From: Phylloscopus collybita
Taxonomy: Eukaryota; Chordata; Aves; Passeriformes; Phylloscopidae
Length of the DNA: 64,000 nt
Assembly: GCA_027886175.1 (NCBI GenBank)
Contig: JAJNNQ010000126.1
Location: 620,001 to 684,000, forward strand
Reading direction: 5' to 3'
Below the pieces are notes generated by a model, which ran no database searches, was not told where the DNA came from, and saw nothing but the letters and a program-made list of their open reading frames with translations. A program made the translations under genes and the position numbers. Below are positions 48,407 through 60,040 of the stretch, one piece after another (position 1 is the first letter of the stretch; each line of letters begins with the position of its first letter).

Positions 48407-51400
48407 GTGAGGCGGCGGGAGCCGGGGCGACATCCCCCCCACCCCGCATCCCCATCCCCATCCCCAGCGCCCTGCCCCTCCCTGGGCGCGGCCGGGAACC
48501 GGCATTACCCCCCCCGACACCCATCCCGCCGCGCCGCGCTCTTGGGCTCTTTATTCCCCGGGGGATGGTGCCGCGGTGGCCCGGCTGCTGCCCTTCCCCT
48601 TCCCCTTCCCTTCCCTTCCCCCGCGGGGCGCGGAGGGGCGCAGGCAGCCGAGCCCCCTGCCCGCCGCCGCGGGGCGGAGGGGCCGCGCCGGGAGCGCTCA
48701 GCCCGTCTGCCCGGAGACACCGGCGGGTGGGCGTGGCAGGGTCCGCACTGCGGTCCCGATGGCAGCCCGGGGCGGACAAAGGGCGGCTGGGGATGGAGGG
48801 GATGGGCTGGGCTGGGCTGGGGCTGCGGGGCGGCTGCCGCCCGCGGTACCCCCTCCCTGTCCCCCCAGCGCTGCGCCCCAGCCGGCGGGGTTCGGGGCGT
48901 TTTCCCTCTCGGTGGCACGGGAGGGAGCGCAGCCGCGCCTTTGTGTCTTAACTTTTGGCGCTGGGAGTTTTCTGTTCGTCTGGACAATTTTTTTATTATT
49001 ATCTTTTTTCTCAGGACCCGAGTTCTGTATAGGCGTATAGATATTGCAATAAAGAAAACCCGTATGGGTAACAAGGCTGCTACCCGAGTGCTCAGCCTGG
49101 TTATTGTCCGACTGCGGGCTGCTCTGACTCGGCGTTTATTTGTCCTTTTCTTAAGGCGGCGATGCGGGGTGGTATTGCAAGTGAAATGACAGTTTTGTAA
49201 GTTTTCGTTGTGGTTTCTGATACAATAGATTGCAGCATATATGCGGAGAGGGGGAAAAAAAAATCACCCAACAAAAAAACCAGCAAGCTGTTGCGGTATT
49301 AGTGGAATAAAGCACAAAGAAAATTATTGCCGGACCTTACAGTTAGTTAAACTCAGTTGATACCTGATTTTATAATGTGTGTTTTTTGTTCTGGGCTGGT
49401 GAAAACAAAGATTTCGGGAACTGCCATTGTTAAGAGTGGAGAAGAGATCCCGGAACGGGGAATTGGTAGCAGCCTTGTCATGTAGGTGTGGTTCAGCAGT
49501 CCAGCTAGGACTTCATCTGTCTCTATTGTTGCTTTCTCAGCCATTGTTGCTTTAGTTGGTTATTTCTCTGAGTTCTTTTTCATTACTGTTTGAGGTTAAA
49601 GGCATCCTTGTCTCAGCTAACCGGTTTCATCATAACCTGTTCATCTTTATTGCTACCATTGTCTCTTGGGGAGAGCTACTGAGGCAGGTGCTTTGTCATT
49701 CAGAGCTTCTTCAGCACTGCACTTCCTTAACTCTATCTAATTTTTGGTTGTGTTAGAAGAGAACTGGCTGCGTTTTAATTAAATTGTCAAAGATTATAAA
49801 GCAAATTGGTGAAATTTCTTCCCTCAAGAACAGCTAATACCATTCCTCTGAAGAAATGCTCTTCAGTCTCTTCTTGAATCTCCTATTGTACAGTTGGTGC
49901 TGCATAGCTCAGTTGCTGCTATCTCCTGCCACTAAGCATAAGACCCACTTACAGGTTTAGGTGCTCAGAGGGAATGTTTTTGCCTTTTAATTCATCATTT
50001 TGGATTAGAAGCCACCTTGCTGCTTCTAGTATGAGACCATCTGATTGAGATTTTTGCCTGCTAAGGAAACTCCTTGGTGAAATTCTAAGGTGCATTGTTC
50101 TGGATGAATACAGTGGGAGTCTGACTGCTCTATCTACGTGAGGCAATTACGGGTTCAGGTAATATTTTTCTCTTTGGAAAGTCTGCTGTAGTCTGGAAAA
50201 AAACACCCCACTTCTTGCTGCCTTTATTTTCAGTAGAGCTTTAAAGGCATTTTGGTTCTTGGTAACTCTGCCTCACTGCCTCCTCTGGTGCATCTCCTGG
50301 GTACCATCACCGAAAACTGTGGATTCATGCGCCAAACTGCAGAGCAACGTGTCAAAGAAAACATCTGCTGATAGCACATCAGTGGCGTGATGCTACGCAA
50401 CCTGGCGGAATGCAGAGTCATTTCTTGATGTATCCTGGGGAGGGAATGGTGTGGCAAGGAGCATTTTCAGTAATTACCTTCTGGATGTGACTTTGCTAAG
50501 GGGGCAAATCCTCCAACCCACCGTCCACCAGAAGAGAAAAGGGGAGTGAAGAGAAGGCTTCAAGATTTTTTTTTTCCACTGATTTAGCAGATGCTTCTGG
50601 GTGTGCCCTGCCTGCTGTCTTGATTAGTCCTGTGTCTAATGGCATTGCACTCCTAAGACTGCAGAAAGAAAGAAATGGCTCCAGTTCAGCCATGTTTACA
50701 GCAGTTACATCCACACTGCTGATCCATCATTGGATTGACCTTGGATTTTAGTTCTGCCTTTACCTTTGTTCCGCCCAAAACCCGATTTAGTGAAACCATT
50801 TGTTTTATACATTTGGCTACTCTGTAATACACATGCGTAATTTTTGCATCCAGATTGCTGAATCATGCAGTTGCAAATTTTGGATAGTCTACCCAAATTC
50901 CAGCTTCAGCATCTAGGACCACTGTGTGCATAGGGCAAGTAGGATTTTTTTTTTTTTTTCCCTTGGCTCTTTTTTTTTTTTTTCCTATTTGTGTTGAGTT
51001 CTGTATTTTTGAATGTTACCTGGCTCAATCAGGCAATGTTTGAGCAATCTTGACTACATCGTATCAGAATCTTATCCCTATGGCAAATTAGTATTGCATC
51101 TAAAGCTTCTAGAGATGGTGGACAAGTCCTACATTAGCAGCGTTGATGATTCATAGTCCATGTTGTTTGACTGACCTCCAGAAAATGTTGTAGCTTCTCT
51201 GCCCAAGCTTGGTGTCATAGGCCAGGGAGCTGTCTATCTTCAAGCTTCTTGAAGTTCAGCACTCATTCATTCAGTGCACTCCAGCTTTGTGATGAATGTC
51301 ACTTTAATAGTTATTGTTTTCATATGTGCTCTAAGTGTACGGTATTATATCATCTTGGTGTTCTTGCTCTCAAATATTCCAACACCTGGAAGATATTAAA

Positions 51401-53110
51401 GCCTGCTCAGATGCATTTGCCTGCCAAAACTTGTCCCAAAAATGTACCATATGGCCAAGAGCTTTCCGAGAAGACAAAGTGAGGAGACTTGCAGAGGAGT
51501 CTTTGCTGCTTATCCCTCTGAACAATGATGCGTCAGTCAGGAAGTGGGGTGGTGGGGTGGCTGGTTACAGCTCAGTTATTTTTCTCAAGTGGTTATGGAA
51601 CACGCAGGCAACACTGTATTTTCAAATTTTTCTAGAGGTTCAAATGGCAGCTGCCTAACTGTTGGTAGCAGGCTACAGTAATCTTGCTACTACCTTTCTT
51701 TGGATGCTGACAAGGAAAAGCCCTGGATGCAGTCTTGGTGCAAAGGCTTCAGGGTTTTGAAATGCAGATGTTCATATTTGCATGGAGAACCTACTCAGAG
51801 CTGCAATGGGAGACAGGCACTGCAGATCTGGTTTCTCTGCTATTCCCTCTTTCCTCCTCATGCTTCATCCCTGCAACATGGCTTCTGCCAGTCTAAGTTC
51901 TGACTTTTTTTTCTGCTTTGGAACAGAAAATATGATATGGGAAGTGGCATTGACAGTGACATCCACAGCCTGAAACCCTGACAGAGTGCCCAGCAGTGTT
52001 AATTCTAGACTCATTCTGAGGGGTTGTGCACACACTTCTCCAGGCATCTTGTTGTCAAGCCCCAAAGTGATCTAAGCCAATAATTCCATGCAAAGGCATG
52101 GTCAAGTGGGGTGGGGCTCCCAGACACCTCCTCACCAGCAATCCATTTAATGTTTGCCAGTTCATTTGCAATGATTTGTAGATGTAGATGTGATGATTTT
52201 TTAGGACAAAAAAAAAAAATTGATGCAATTTTGGTTTTCAAAATTGTAGCAGTGCCTGAACTTACTTGTAGTGTTGCTGCCTGCTCATTATTTCAAAACT
52301 AGAAGATTTTTCTGAACGATTTCAAAACAAAATTATAGAAAAATCCGAAGTATGGTCTATTTTCTTTTTTTTTCAAATTATTCATCGAAATCTTCCAGAA
52401 GAAAACTAGAAACTTGTCTTTTTGCTGCAATGACTTTCTTTTTTTTCCTGGTCAAATTTCAGTCCTTGAAAACCTACTTTGGAATAATGTATTTTTTGGT
52501 CATATAAGTGTCAAGTGTCTCACTTGTTAAGTAGCTGGGGGAAAAACAGTAGGGAACAGAGATGTGTGGTTTGGTTTTTAAAAAAAAAAATCAAGCACAG
52601 CATTTTCCAATCTCAAAGCTACAGTTCTGACACTTCATAAATAAAAGATCACTTAAATTTTAATTTAAAATATGGTATGCTTCAAAGATACTGAATGAAG
52701 AAGTCAGCAATTTAATACTTTGTATTTAAATATTAATTAGCAACATGCTAGGTAATGCTGTCTTTTTTTTTTTTTTTTTTTTTTTCTCAAAAGGGCAGCA
52801 TGACTGAAGCATCCTCTGGGTGATTCACTCTTCCATTTTTGTAAACCTGCATATTGTGATTTTAGAGTAATGTCAGGGACATTGGTCTAAATCTGGGGCC
52901 TTGAAGAATGGTCATCCTTTGGAAAGGCAGATTATCTTTTTCTGATTCCTGTCAGAATCCTTCTGAGTGCATTTTAAAAAAATACCTCTGTGCCTTGGAA
53001 GGAAGCGTGGCTAGGCTTGGAATTCAGAAATATGCAGATTGAAAAATACTCTCTTAAAACTTCCAGTGCTCGTGTGTCAAGCTGGATGCGTTTTGTATTT
53101 TGAATTTTAG
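48407..53110 (+). other. MAP1B: MAP1B intron 1 (4.7 kb)
   Basis: The intron runs from a GTGAGG donor to a TTTTAG acceptor. The first 550 bp remain CpG-island DNA; the rest is AT-rich unique sequence. It holds T-rich runs at 50946-50960 and 50971-50983, a 23-T run at 52763-52785, and an A run near 52208. I see no CR1 or LTR in it, unlike the upstream intergenic region, and no further exon that fits the family. Confidence 0.85.
48789..48830 (+). other. G-run cluster with G-quadruplex potential, intron 1
   Basis: Seven runs of three or more G (48789-92, 48798-801, 48804-06, 48809-11, 48814-16, 48819-22, 48827-30) are separated by 2-5 bases. This satisfies the usual G3+N1-7 rule with spare runs, on the coding strand of MAP1B. 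Confidence 0.8.
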
Positions 53111-53212
53111 GAATCCGGTCATGGGACACAAACTTGGTCGAGTGCAACTTGGATCAGGAACTGAAACTCTTCGTGTCTCGCCATTCAGCTCGATTCTCTC
53201 CTGATGTTCGAG
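53111..53212 (+). CDS. MAP1B: MAP1B exon 2
   Basis: This 102-bp exon encodes residues 60-93 of MAP1B. It reads (G)IRSWDTNLVECNLDQELK, then LFVSRHSARFSPDVR, and is nearly identical to the mammalian protein apart from conservative changes such as I to V and E to D. The acceptor is TTTTAG before 53111, with a weak, T-rich but purine-interrupted tract upstream. The donor is CGAG then GTGAGTTT at 53213. Both boundaries are phase 1, so the exon keeps frame with exon 1 and could be skipped without a frameshift. The sequence is too short and lacks an ATG, so it is invisible to simple ORF calling. The next expected residues of the family (a segment beginning GQKIL) are not found before 64000, so exon 3 lies outside the window. 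Confidence 0.95.
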
Positions 53213-55360
53213 GTGAGTTTGAGAGAAGAACTCCTAAATTACACTCTGAAATTGCCTGTCCCCTTTAGTTTCAGGGCCTTTTTAATGTTAAGAAAACTCA
53301 CTTCTTGATTGAACAGCTTCTTCATGTAGCACCTGTCTAGTAGACCAGTGATGGAGGCTGGTTGTGGTGGGTAGAGTACATACCAAACAATAACTGGGAA
53401 GGTTTGCTCTGTAGTTTGACAGTGCCCCAGAACTGATGTCACAGCTGCTGCACAACTGCAGCTCAAGCCCTGTGTTTCTTCCCAAAGGACTTGGAAAGAC
53501 TTAGTTGCCTTCCTTGGTATGAGAAGCTGAGTTATGGTGAGTCTGCCTTCACTCACAGGGCCTTTCCTTGGCTTGTATGAGGAAATCAGGAATGTACAGG
53601 GCTAATAAGACTAAATCTCTTTGCTGCCTTTTTTTCCAAGCTCATTCTTCCTTAAGAGGATTCATTCAATAAAATGAAACACTTGTTTACCAGTTTTGTG
53701 AAGTGTAAGATTTGGGTTTGGTCTGGTTTCATGAGAATCAATCAAGTGTTTGGTAAGTTTTCCAAGATCTCCTTACCCTTGATACCGTTGCTGGATGAGT
53801 ATGGATGAATTTAACCAGGTTTCTCATGTGAACATGTATGACCTTTCCAAAGCAGTAGAGGGTTCTGTCATTGATAAAATCAATGTGGCCATGTGCATGT
53901 TGAGTGCTGTTGCACAGTACAACCTGCTACTGACAAGTGTAAAAAAATTCCAGCTTCTGGAACATCTCTCAGGTGTGGTGAAAAATGGTTATGAAATTTT
54001 GTATCATGGTACTAAATCACCTTCCTGAGGTCAGTTGCCATGCATTGTTGACAAAGAGACCCTGATGCCTTGCTAGCATGACAGCATTGACCTGATGTTT
54101 TGAATAATGTACCAAAATGTCTCGTGTGACTAATTTTTTTCTTCTTGCAGCATCTGTTAAAGCAGTTTTTGCTCTATCTCCCCATGTCTAGCAAGAGTAA
54201 AGCACTGCCAAAGGAAAAATAACATACTTCCATGATTATTCCTCTGGTTTGAAAACCAACATAACTAATAAACTAATAAAACTAATAAAAAAATACACAG
54301 CATGAAGATTTTTGAATAAAGACACGTAGCCCCTTATTTATGTGGTTGTAAACTGGGGCCTAGAATACTTGTCCTCCATTTCATTTTAAATGTCATTAAA
54401 CCAATTCATTTTATGAATTTGTTGCTTTGCTTTACAGAGAGGGAATTTACCTTTAAGAAATGCAAAATGCAGTTTTTATCCTGCTTTTGACATATCTGTG
54501 TTTTACTTTAAAACTTAAAACTGTGTTTCTCCTATAGCAAAAAATATTACAGCACGACTAGTATTTTACTGTCACTTTTAGATGATTGTAATACCACTGT
54601 GTGGATTAAAATAAAACAAATACTCTACTATAATAAATATGATTGTGCACCCCTTTTGGAGCAGAAAGAATGTAGAATTGTTTAGGAATTTTTCTCTGGG
54701 AACTGTATTTTTGATTGATTTTTTCCCCCTTGTTTGTCTAGACTTTGCTGTTTAATCTGTCATTGTGTTGAATTCCAGCTTAATTGCATGTGACTGGAAT
54801 TCATCAACATCTCTGACAAGCAGAAATGAATGCGTTTTTCACTACTACTCAATCTCTAAACAATAAACTGCCAAAATCTCTGTTTAAAGAGCATTGAGAG
54901 AGCCTTGAAACTTGAATAAAGGCAGTATCAAGCAAGGGATAAAGCTATCAATTTGGACCAACTTCTTGTCTAAAATTTTGTGGAGAAGCACGTTTGTACC
55001 TCCAGAATCCCGCTGTACAGATCAGAGAGTTATTTTAGTTTCTTTCTGATGTTGAATTCTGCATGAGCCTCCTTTGTATGGTCTCTGCTGTTTGGCAGAG
55101 AGGAGGCTTTTTTGTCGCCACATTCTAGTAAGATTCCAGAACGTTTAATATCTGTTTACAGCACCCAAATACTAAATTTTGGGTGTTCAACCATTCAAAC
55201 AGTTGACTTTGATACCAAAGAGGTGAGATTGTAAGGATGTGTTTATTCCTTCATGGTCCCAAACTCTGAGATGGAATTTAGGTAACTAGGTAACTTTTTT
55301 TTTTCAAGGGAAGTATTTATCCAAGGTGATGGGGTTGCCTTGTGGAATGTAATTAAACAA

Positions 55361-55363
<3 letters not shown>

Positions 55364-55408
<45 letters not shown>
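55364..55408. repeat. 45-base T homopolymer
   Basis: An unbroken run of 45 T in MAP1B intron 2. As birds have few poly-A-tailed retroelements, it is better read as an expanded homopolymer than as a retroelement tail; its true length may be affected by sequencing. Confidence 0.95.
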
Positions 55409-58400
55409 CCCAGCCCTTTGAGTCTGAAAGTCTGTGTGCAGCCCACATGTAGGGACAGTTTACACTTGAGGTTTTGTCAGGTCTGACTGCTGGCTGACTG
55501 AAGCCTGTTTGATTTTCATGTTTAATTATGGTAATTGCAGTGCTGGCTCAGTATATGCTTCTGTGCCTCTCAGAACAGCTTGAGGATGTGGACAGCAGCA
55601 GTGTGAAGGATAGGAATCTTTCTGCAGAAGGAAGCTTGGAGGAAATGGGGCCAATCCTGTCCCTATGCCACTCATCTATGATGTCAAAGGAGAGATGTGC
55701 AAGAGATTGTCTGTCAAAGTATTTGTGTGTTTTCACTTGCAGAGTTTAAGGCCTGATCCCCCTCCCTGTGTAGTGAAAAGCAGTGTACAAACATACTGGT
55801 ACTGCAGGGAGCATGATTAGATCCCAGGGCTTCCTTTGTGTTCTGTTCAAGGGGATGGGTTGTCACAGTGGTGTTTGTGCACGTTGTGTTCAGCTGTTGG
55901 GCAATTTGTGATTCCTGAAAAAATAAGATTCAGAATGGAAATGCCAGCAGATCTTTTCTGCTACCTTGTAAAGCAGCTGAGTTAGCAGACTCCTTAATAA
56001 TAACAGATCTTGGAGAGGTGATGTTGCCAGGTGCTGGTGAAAAATGAGTAACACAACTAATTAAGTGGTTGCCATGACAACAGGCTACATGACTTTAAAG
56101 GGGTACTCCAGTGGTGCCTCTGTTTTCTTTGTCTGCACTGATAACTTCCATCTTAGGGTATTATGAAAAGGACAAAAAAATGCAGAGAGTGTACAAGCTG
56201 GAAAAGGAAATGTGCATCTGGTAGTGAGGCAGAACAAGTGGAGAGTCTTGGAAAGAGCTCATTTGAAATTGCAGCTGTACCTGCCAATCTTTGCTTAATT
56301 AATAAGAAAGTTTCAGCTGCATAAAGCAGCACCACAAAAGACCATGGGGGAGGGTGAAGCCATTGAGGGCCCTTCTGTAAGGCTCCTACACTGGTATTTT
56401 ATCCCTCAGTTTCCATCTGGGGACACTTAACTGCTGCATTGGTGCAGATTCAAGCCCTTGTCTACTTAAACTCTTTTTTTTTTTTTTTTTTTTAAGTATT
56501 TAAATATTTTATTTAAATAGCTGTGCACCCCCAAACTTCTAATAAATACTGCTCAAGCTGTGCACTGTGGCTACTTTGTCCTGTGGTTATCAAATATATA
56601 TATATATGTATTTCCTATCTGAAGAGTACCAGGAGATCTCATGTTGCCCTTTAGCCAGTGCAGACACCAACTGCTGACTTAAGTGAGTCCTTCCTTACCT
56701 GTGCCTAAGACTTTTTTATTGCCAGCCTGCCTGCAGCCAGAGGGGACCTTAGCCAAGTGCAAGACATGTTTTATTTCCTCTTGGCAGCCACCAGCAGCAG
56801 TGGGCTTGCCCTCCCTCAGGCTTCCTAAAAAGCCTTTGCCCTGTGATACTGTCATTATTCCATAAAACCTTAACAACTTCCCTCCTGGCAGTTACCATTT
56901 CAGAAGTTACTGTTTAGGGCTGCTGGTAACCTGTGGAGAATTTTTGGATTTTGGTCATCAATGTGCACAGCTCCATACTTTGACAAAGTGGTGTAGAGTC
57001 CCATTTCCTTTGTCAAAGCAGATCTAAAACCAGGTAACATCACGCCTGGTAGCCTGCCATGTGGGCTTGTGGGGTCACTAATAAAGTCCTGAACAGCATG
57101 GGGTTTGTGCTGATTTACTTAAAAACTGCAGTTCATCAAAATGCCCCGGGTCAGCAGGTAGGTACTTGAGCTAAACCTATCATTTGAAATTAAAGGGAAA
57201 AAGAGACAAGAGGTCAAGACCAGATTTTCCAGGCACTCTCAGAATGCCACAACTGCCTAGGAATTAATTTTGCTTAAGCTCTCAGGTAGTCTGGCATGCA
57301 CATTTAGGGACATGCTACAAATATAAAATACAAATTCTTCAAGTATTTAGAGGCTGTGATGACAGCTGGATTTAGCTCTTGAGGGGAATCATTTTGGCTT
57401 ATTTTATGTTTGGAGAAGTTGATTTTAGCTGGCTACTAACCAGACTGGTGTTGTGTCTCAAAGTATTTGTGCATTGAAAGAAAGAAAATGGAGGCAGACT
57501 GGAAAAGGTAATTGAGCTGACTCATGCTGCAGTGGCTGTGAGTGGTGTCCCTGCAGGGTGACCTGCAGCTGCCAGGACCTGCTCCAGGGCTGCAGCATAA
57601 AGCCAGGAGCCCCTGGGTCCTGTCAGAGGATGTTGATGGGAGCATAAGCACTGGATTGCTCCTGAGCTTTTTGTGGGGAGAGGCTAGGATTTTGGTGGAG
57701 AGGATTACAGTGTCATAGCCTATGTGTTTGGATGCAAGAATTGTCAAAGCCTTCTTTTCTTAGCACTGTTTAAAATTCCAGAGATAGGCTAATAAGTCTC
57801 TTCATCATCTTTTTTTACACCTTTTAAGGTGTTGCACTTATGTGACAATCATTTTGGCATTGACTTCCATTTCTGCTTTTTTTTAGGAAAGACCTCAAAG
57901 AAAATTAGCATGAATTTGCATTGCTGCCAAAACACCATTACCTGCTGATGCTAAGCTGTTAGTGTGAGTCAGCAAAATTAGTGAAAAGTTATTTTTAAAT
58001 GCCTTGTGTCAAAATTAAATACAGTAAGTTCAATTGTCTGTGTTTTTTGGGAACAGGTTTTGGCTTGTGTGAGGCAGCTACCAGAGGCAGGGGATTAAGT
58101 AAAGTATGAATAGTGATAGAATTTTTAACAAATTATATAATAAAATGGTGAAATTTGAATCCCCGTTCCTCTTTAGTGGAATGAAAATAATCAAACCTAA
58201 TGGTATATTCACAAAGGTTACTCTGTTAAGGGTTATCTGATGGAATTACAATTCTTAGTACGTTGCTTGTGAGATTCCTTAATTTTTTTCATCATTTTGT
58301 CTATGTGGGATTTCTGAAACTGAAAACTTCAACAATATTTTATTTCTGACCTCTGCCCAGTATCATTTACAGATGAGTTACCTTTCATCTCTTCCATCAT

Positions 58401-59288
58401 GGATTTATGATAAACGTGTAACCAGAATATAATTGCCACTTTTTAAAGCTAATTTCTTTTTGTCTTGTGCAACATTTTTGTTAGATGTCTGTTTTTCCTA
58501 ATTTTGTTAAGACTTACGTACTTTGTTTTTGTGGAATTTGTTACTTTCTCATCTAATTTATCAGTTACTTGAGAGAAACATTAAAGGTTTTAATTGGACT
58601 TTATAATGAGAAGAGACTTGATCCAAAGGCCTCTGAAATAATTGGATTGGGTTTTGTATTAGAGAAAGCACTATCTAGTATTTTGAAGTTAGAACAAAGA
58701 CAAAAATACCCCATAATTAGCAGAGAAAGTGAGCGTTTCATCTTCTTCCTTGAAGATACCTTCCTACCACTGTATTTGAAATAGAACCAGACCCTAGTAG
58801 GAAGAGTTGAGACCCTCCCTGTCTCCAGACTGGGTGGAGTGGGGAGCTCATGTTTATTCCCACTGCCATCTGTGGAATGAGAGTTGCCACTGTGGCTCCT
58901 GATACCACCCCTGCCAAGGGCACGATATGCTCCAGCTGTCACCTGCCTTGCAGAGACAGGTGCAAGAGGTGCAGATCCCTGTGATCCTGACTGCCAGGGG
59001 GGTATCTCACAGCACCTCACACCTCCCTGTGAGCAGTGTGGAGTTCAGCACTGCACTCAGGTAAGCACTGCAGTCACAGGAGGAAAGCTGGATAGTTCTG
59101 TCACAAAGATGCATACATGTCTTTGCATCAGCCCCCCTGGTGGTCCCAACCAGCAAAAAAGACAAGATGGTTAATTTGGGGTTGTAGTTGCTGGTGGTAA
59201 TCTGTTCCTAGAGCTGAGGAGAAAAGCAGTGCTCCCGGTGACCTGGATTTGCAGGTTTTAATCTGTTTGTGATTCAAAACCATGAATC

Positions 59289-59510
59289 TGATTATTTATT
59301 TTATAAATAAATAATATATATTGTATATTTATTTTATAAATAATATAAATATATAAATATTTAAATATATATAATAAATAATAAACAATATAATATCTAA
59401 TATATAATAAATATATAAATATTTAATTATACATATTATTAATTTAAATATTAATAAATATAAATATATAAATAATATAAATAAATTTTATAAATAAGAA
59501 ATAAAGCGTA
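59289..59510. repeat. AT-rich TAAATATA low-complexity patch
   Basis: About 220 bp almost wholly A and T with irregular TAAATATA, TTTATAAATAA and ATATATAA units. It lies about 240 bp upstream of the A/C tract at 59745. Confidence 0.92.
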
Positions 59511-59744
59511 CAAATTGTATTAAAATAATAACCTATTCATAAACAAGCTGGTGTGAACTTCAGTATTGTTTCGGTGTTGCTAAAATTTTGTCTATTTTAG
59601 CACTTGAAAGCTTGTCTGTAATGGTGAGAGGAGTCACTGTCCTGTGTCCCTCTGCCCCTGTCGACTGCATAGCTGTGTGTGGGACATTGTGCCCATCTGT
59701 AACTCTGAAAAGCTTGGGGTTTTTATTTAAAACAAGCCATCAAC

Positions 59745-60040
59745 CCCACAAAAGAGCCCCCCAAAGCAAAAAAACCCAAACAAACAAAAAACAAACAAAC
59801 AAAACCCAACACCCCCCCAAAAAAACCCCAAACTCCCCCAAAAATACAAAAAACCACCCCAAAAAACCACAAAAAACCCCCAAAACACAAAAAACCCCCC
59901 AAAACCAAACAAACAACAAAAAACACAAAAAAAAACCCAAAAAACCAACCAACCAACCAAACAAACAAACCCAAAAAAACCCCAAAAAACCAAAACACAC
60001 ACACCAAAAAAAACCAAAAAAAACAAACAAAAAAAAAACC
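59745..60040. repeat. A/C-rich tract in MAP1B intron 2
   Basis: About 295 bp of CAAA, CCCCAAAA and (CCAA)n units; 59846-60040 (195 bp) has only A and C. Confidence 0.95.

Larger units (their letters stand above)
47640..48950. other. CpG island covering MAP1B promoter, exon 1 and early intron 1
   Basis: About 1.3 kb of dense G+C with abundant CpG contrasts sharply with the AT-rich DNA on both sides; the left edge follows an A/C-only tract within about 90 bp. It holds the GC box, the CRE-like site, a (CGG)n run (about 48028-48047), a (TCC)n run (about 48070-48088), the TATA box, exon 1, a homopyrimidine run in intron 1 (48591-48622) and a G-rich cluster (48789-48830). Long open frames on both strands here come from a lack of stop codons in GC-rich DNA and are not genes. 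Confidence 0.9.

Noticed and set aside
48407..48951. Extension of the MAP1B frame beyond 48406 to 48951
   Set aside because: It reads through the donor site into intron; MAP1B homology stops exactly at the splice site and resumes at 53111.
47591..49189. Many long frames (up to 260 aa) in the CpG island
   Set aside because: GC-rich DNA lacks stop codons. Only the frame beginning at 48229 matches a known protein, and only as far as the donor at 48406.
53795..54028. 77-aa frame in MAP1B intron 2, considered as exon 3
   Set aside because: Its sequence does not resemble the MAP1B segment that follows exon 2, and no splice sites frame it.
58569..58784. 71-aa frame in MAP1B intron 2
   Set aside because: No similarity to MAP1B or any family I recognise; length is within chance expectation.
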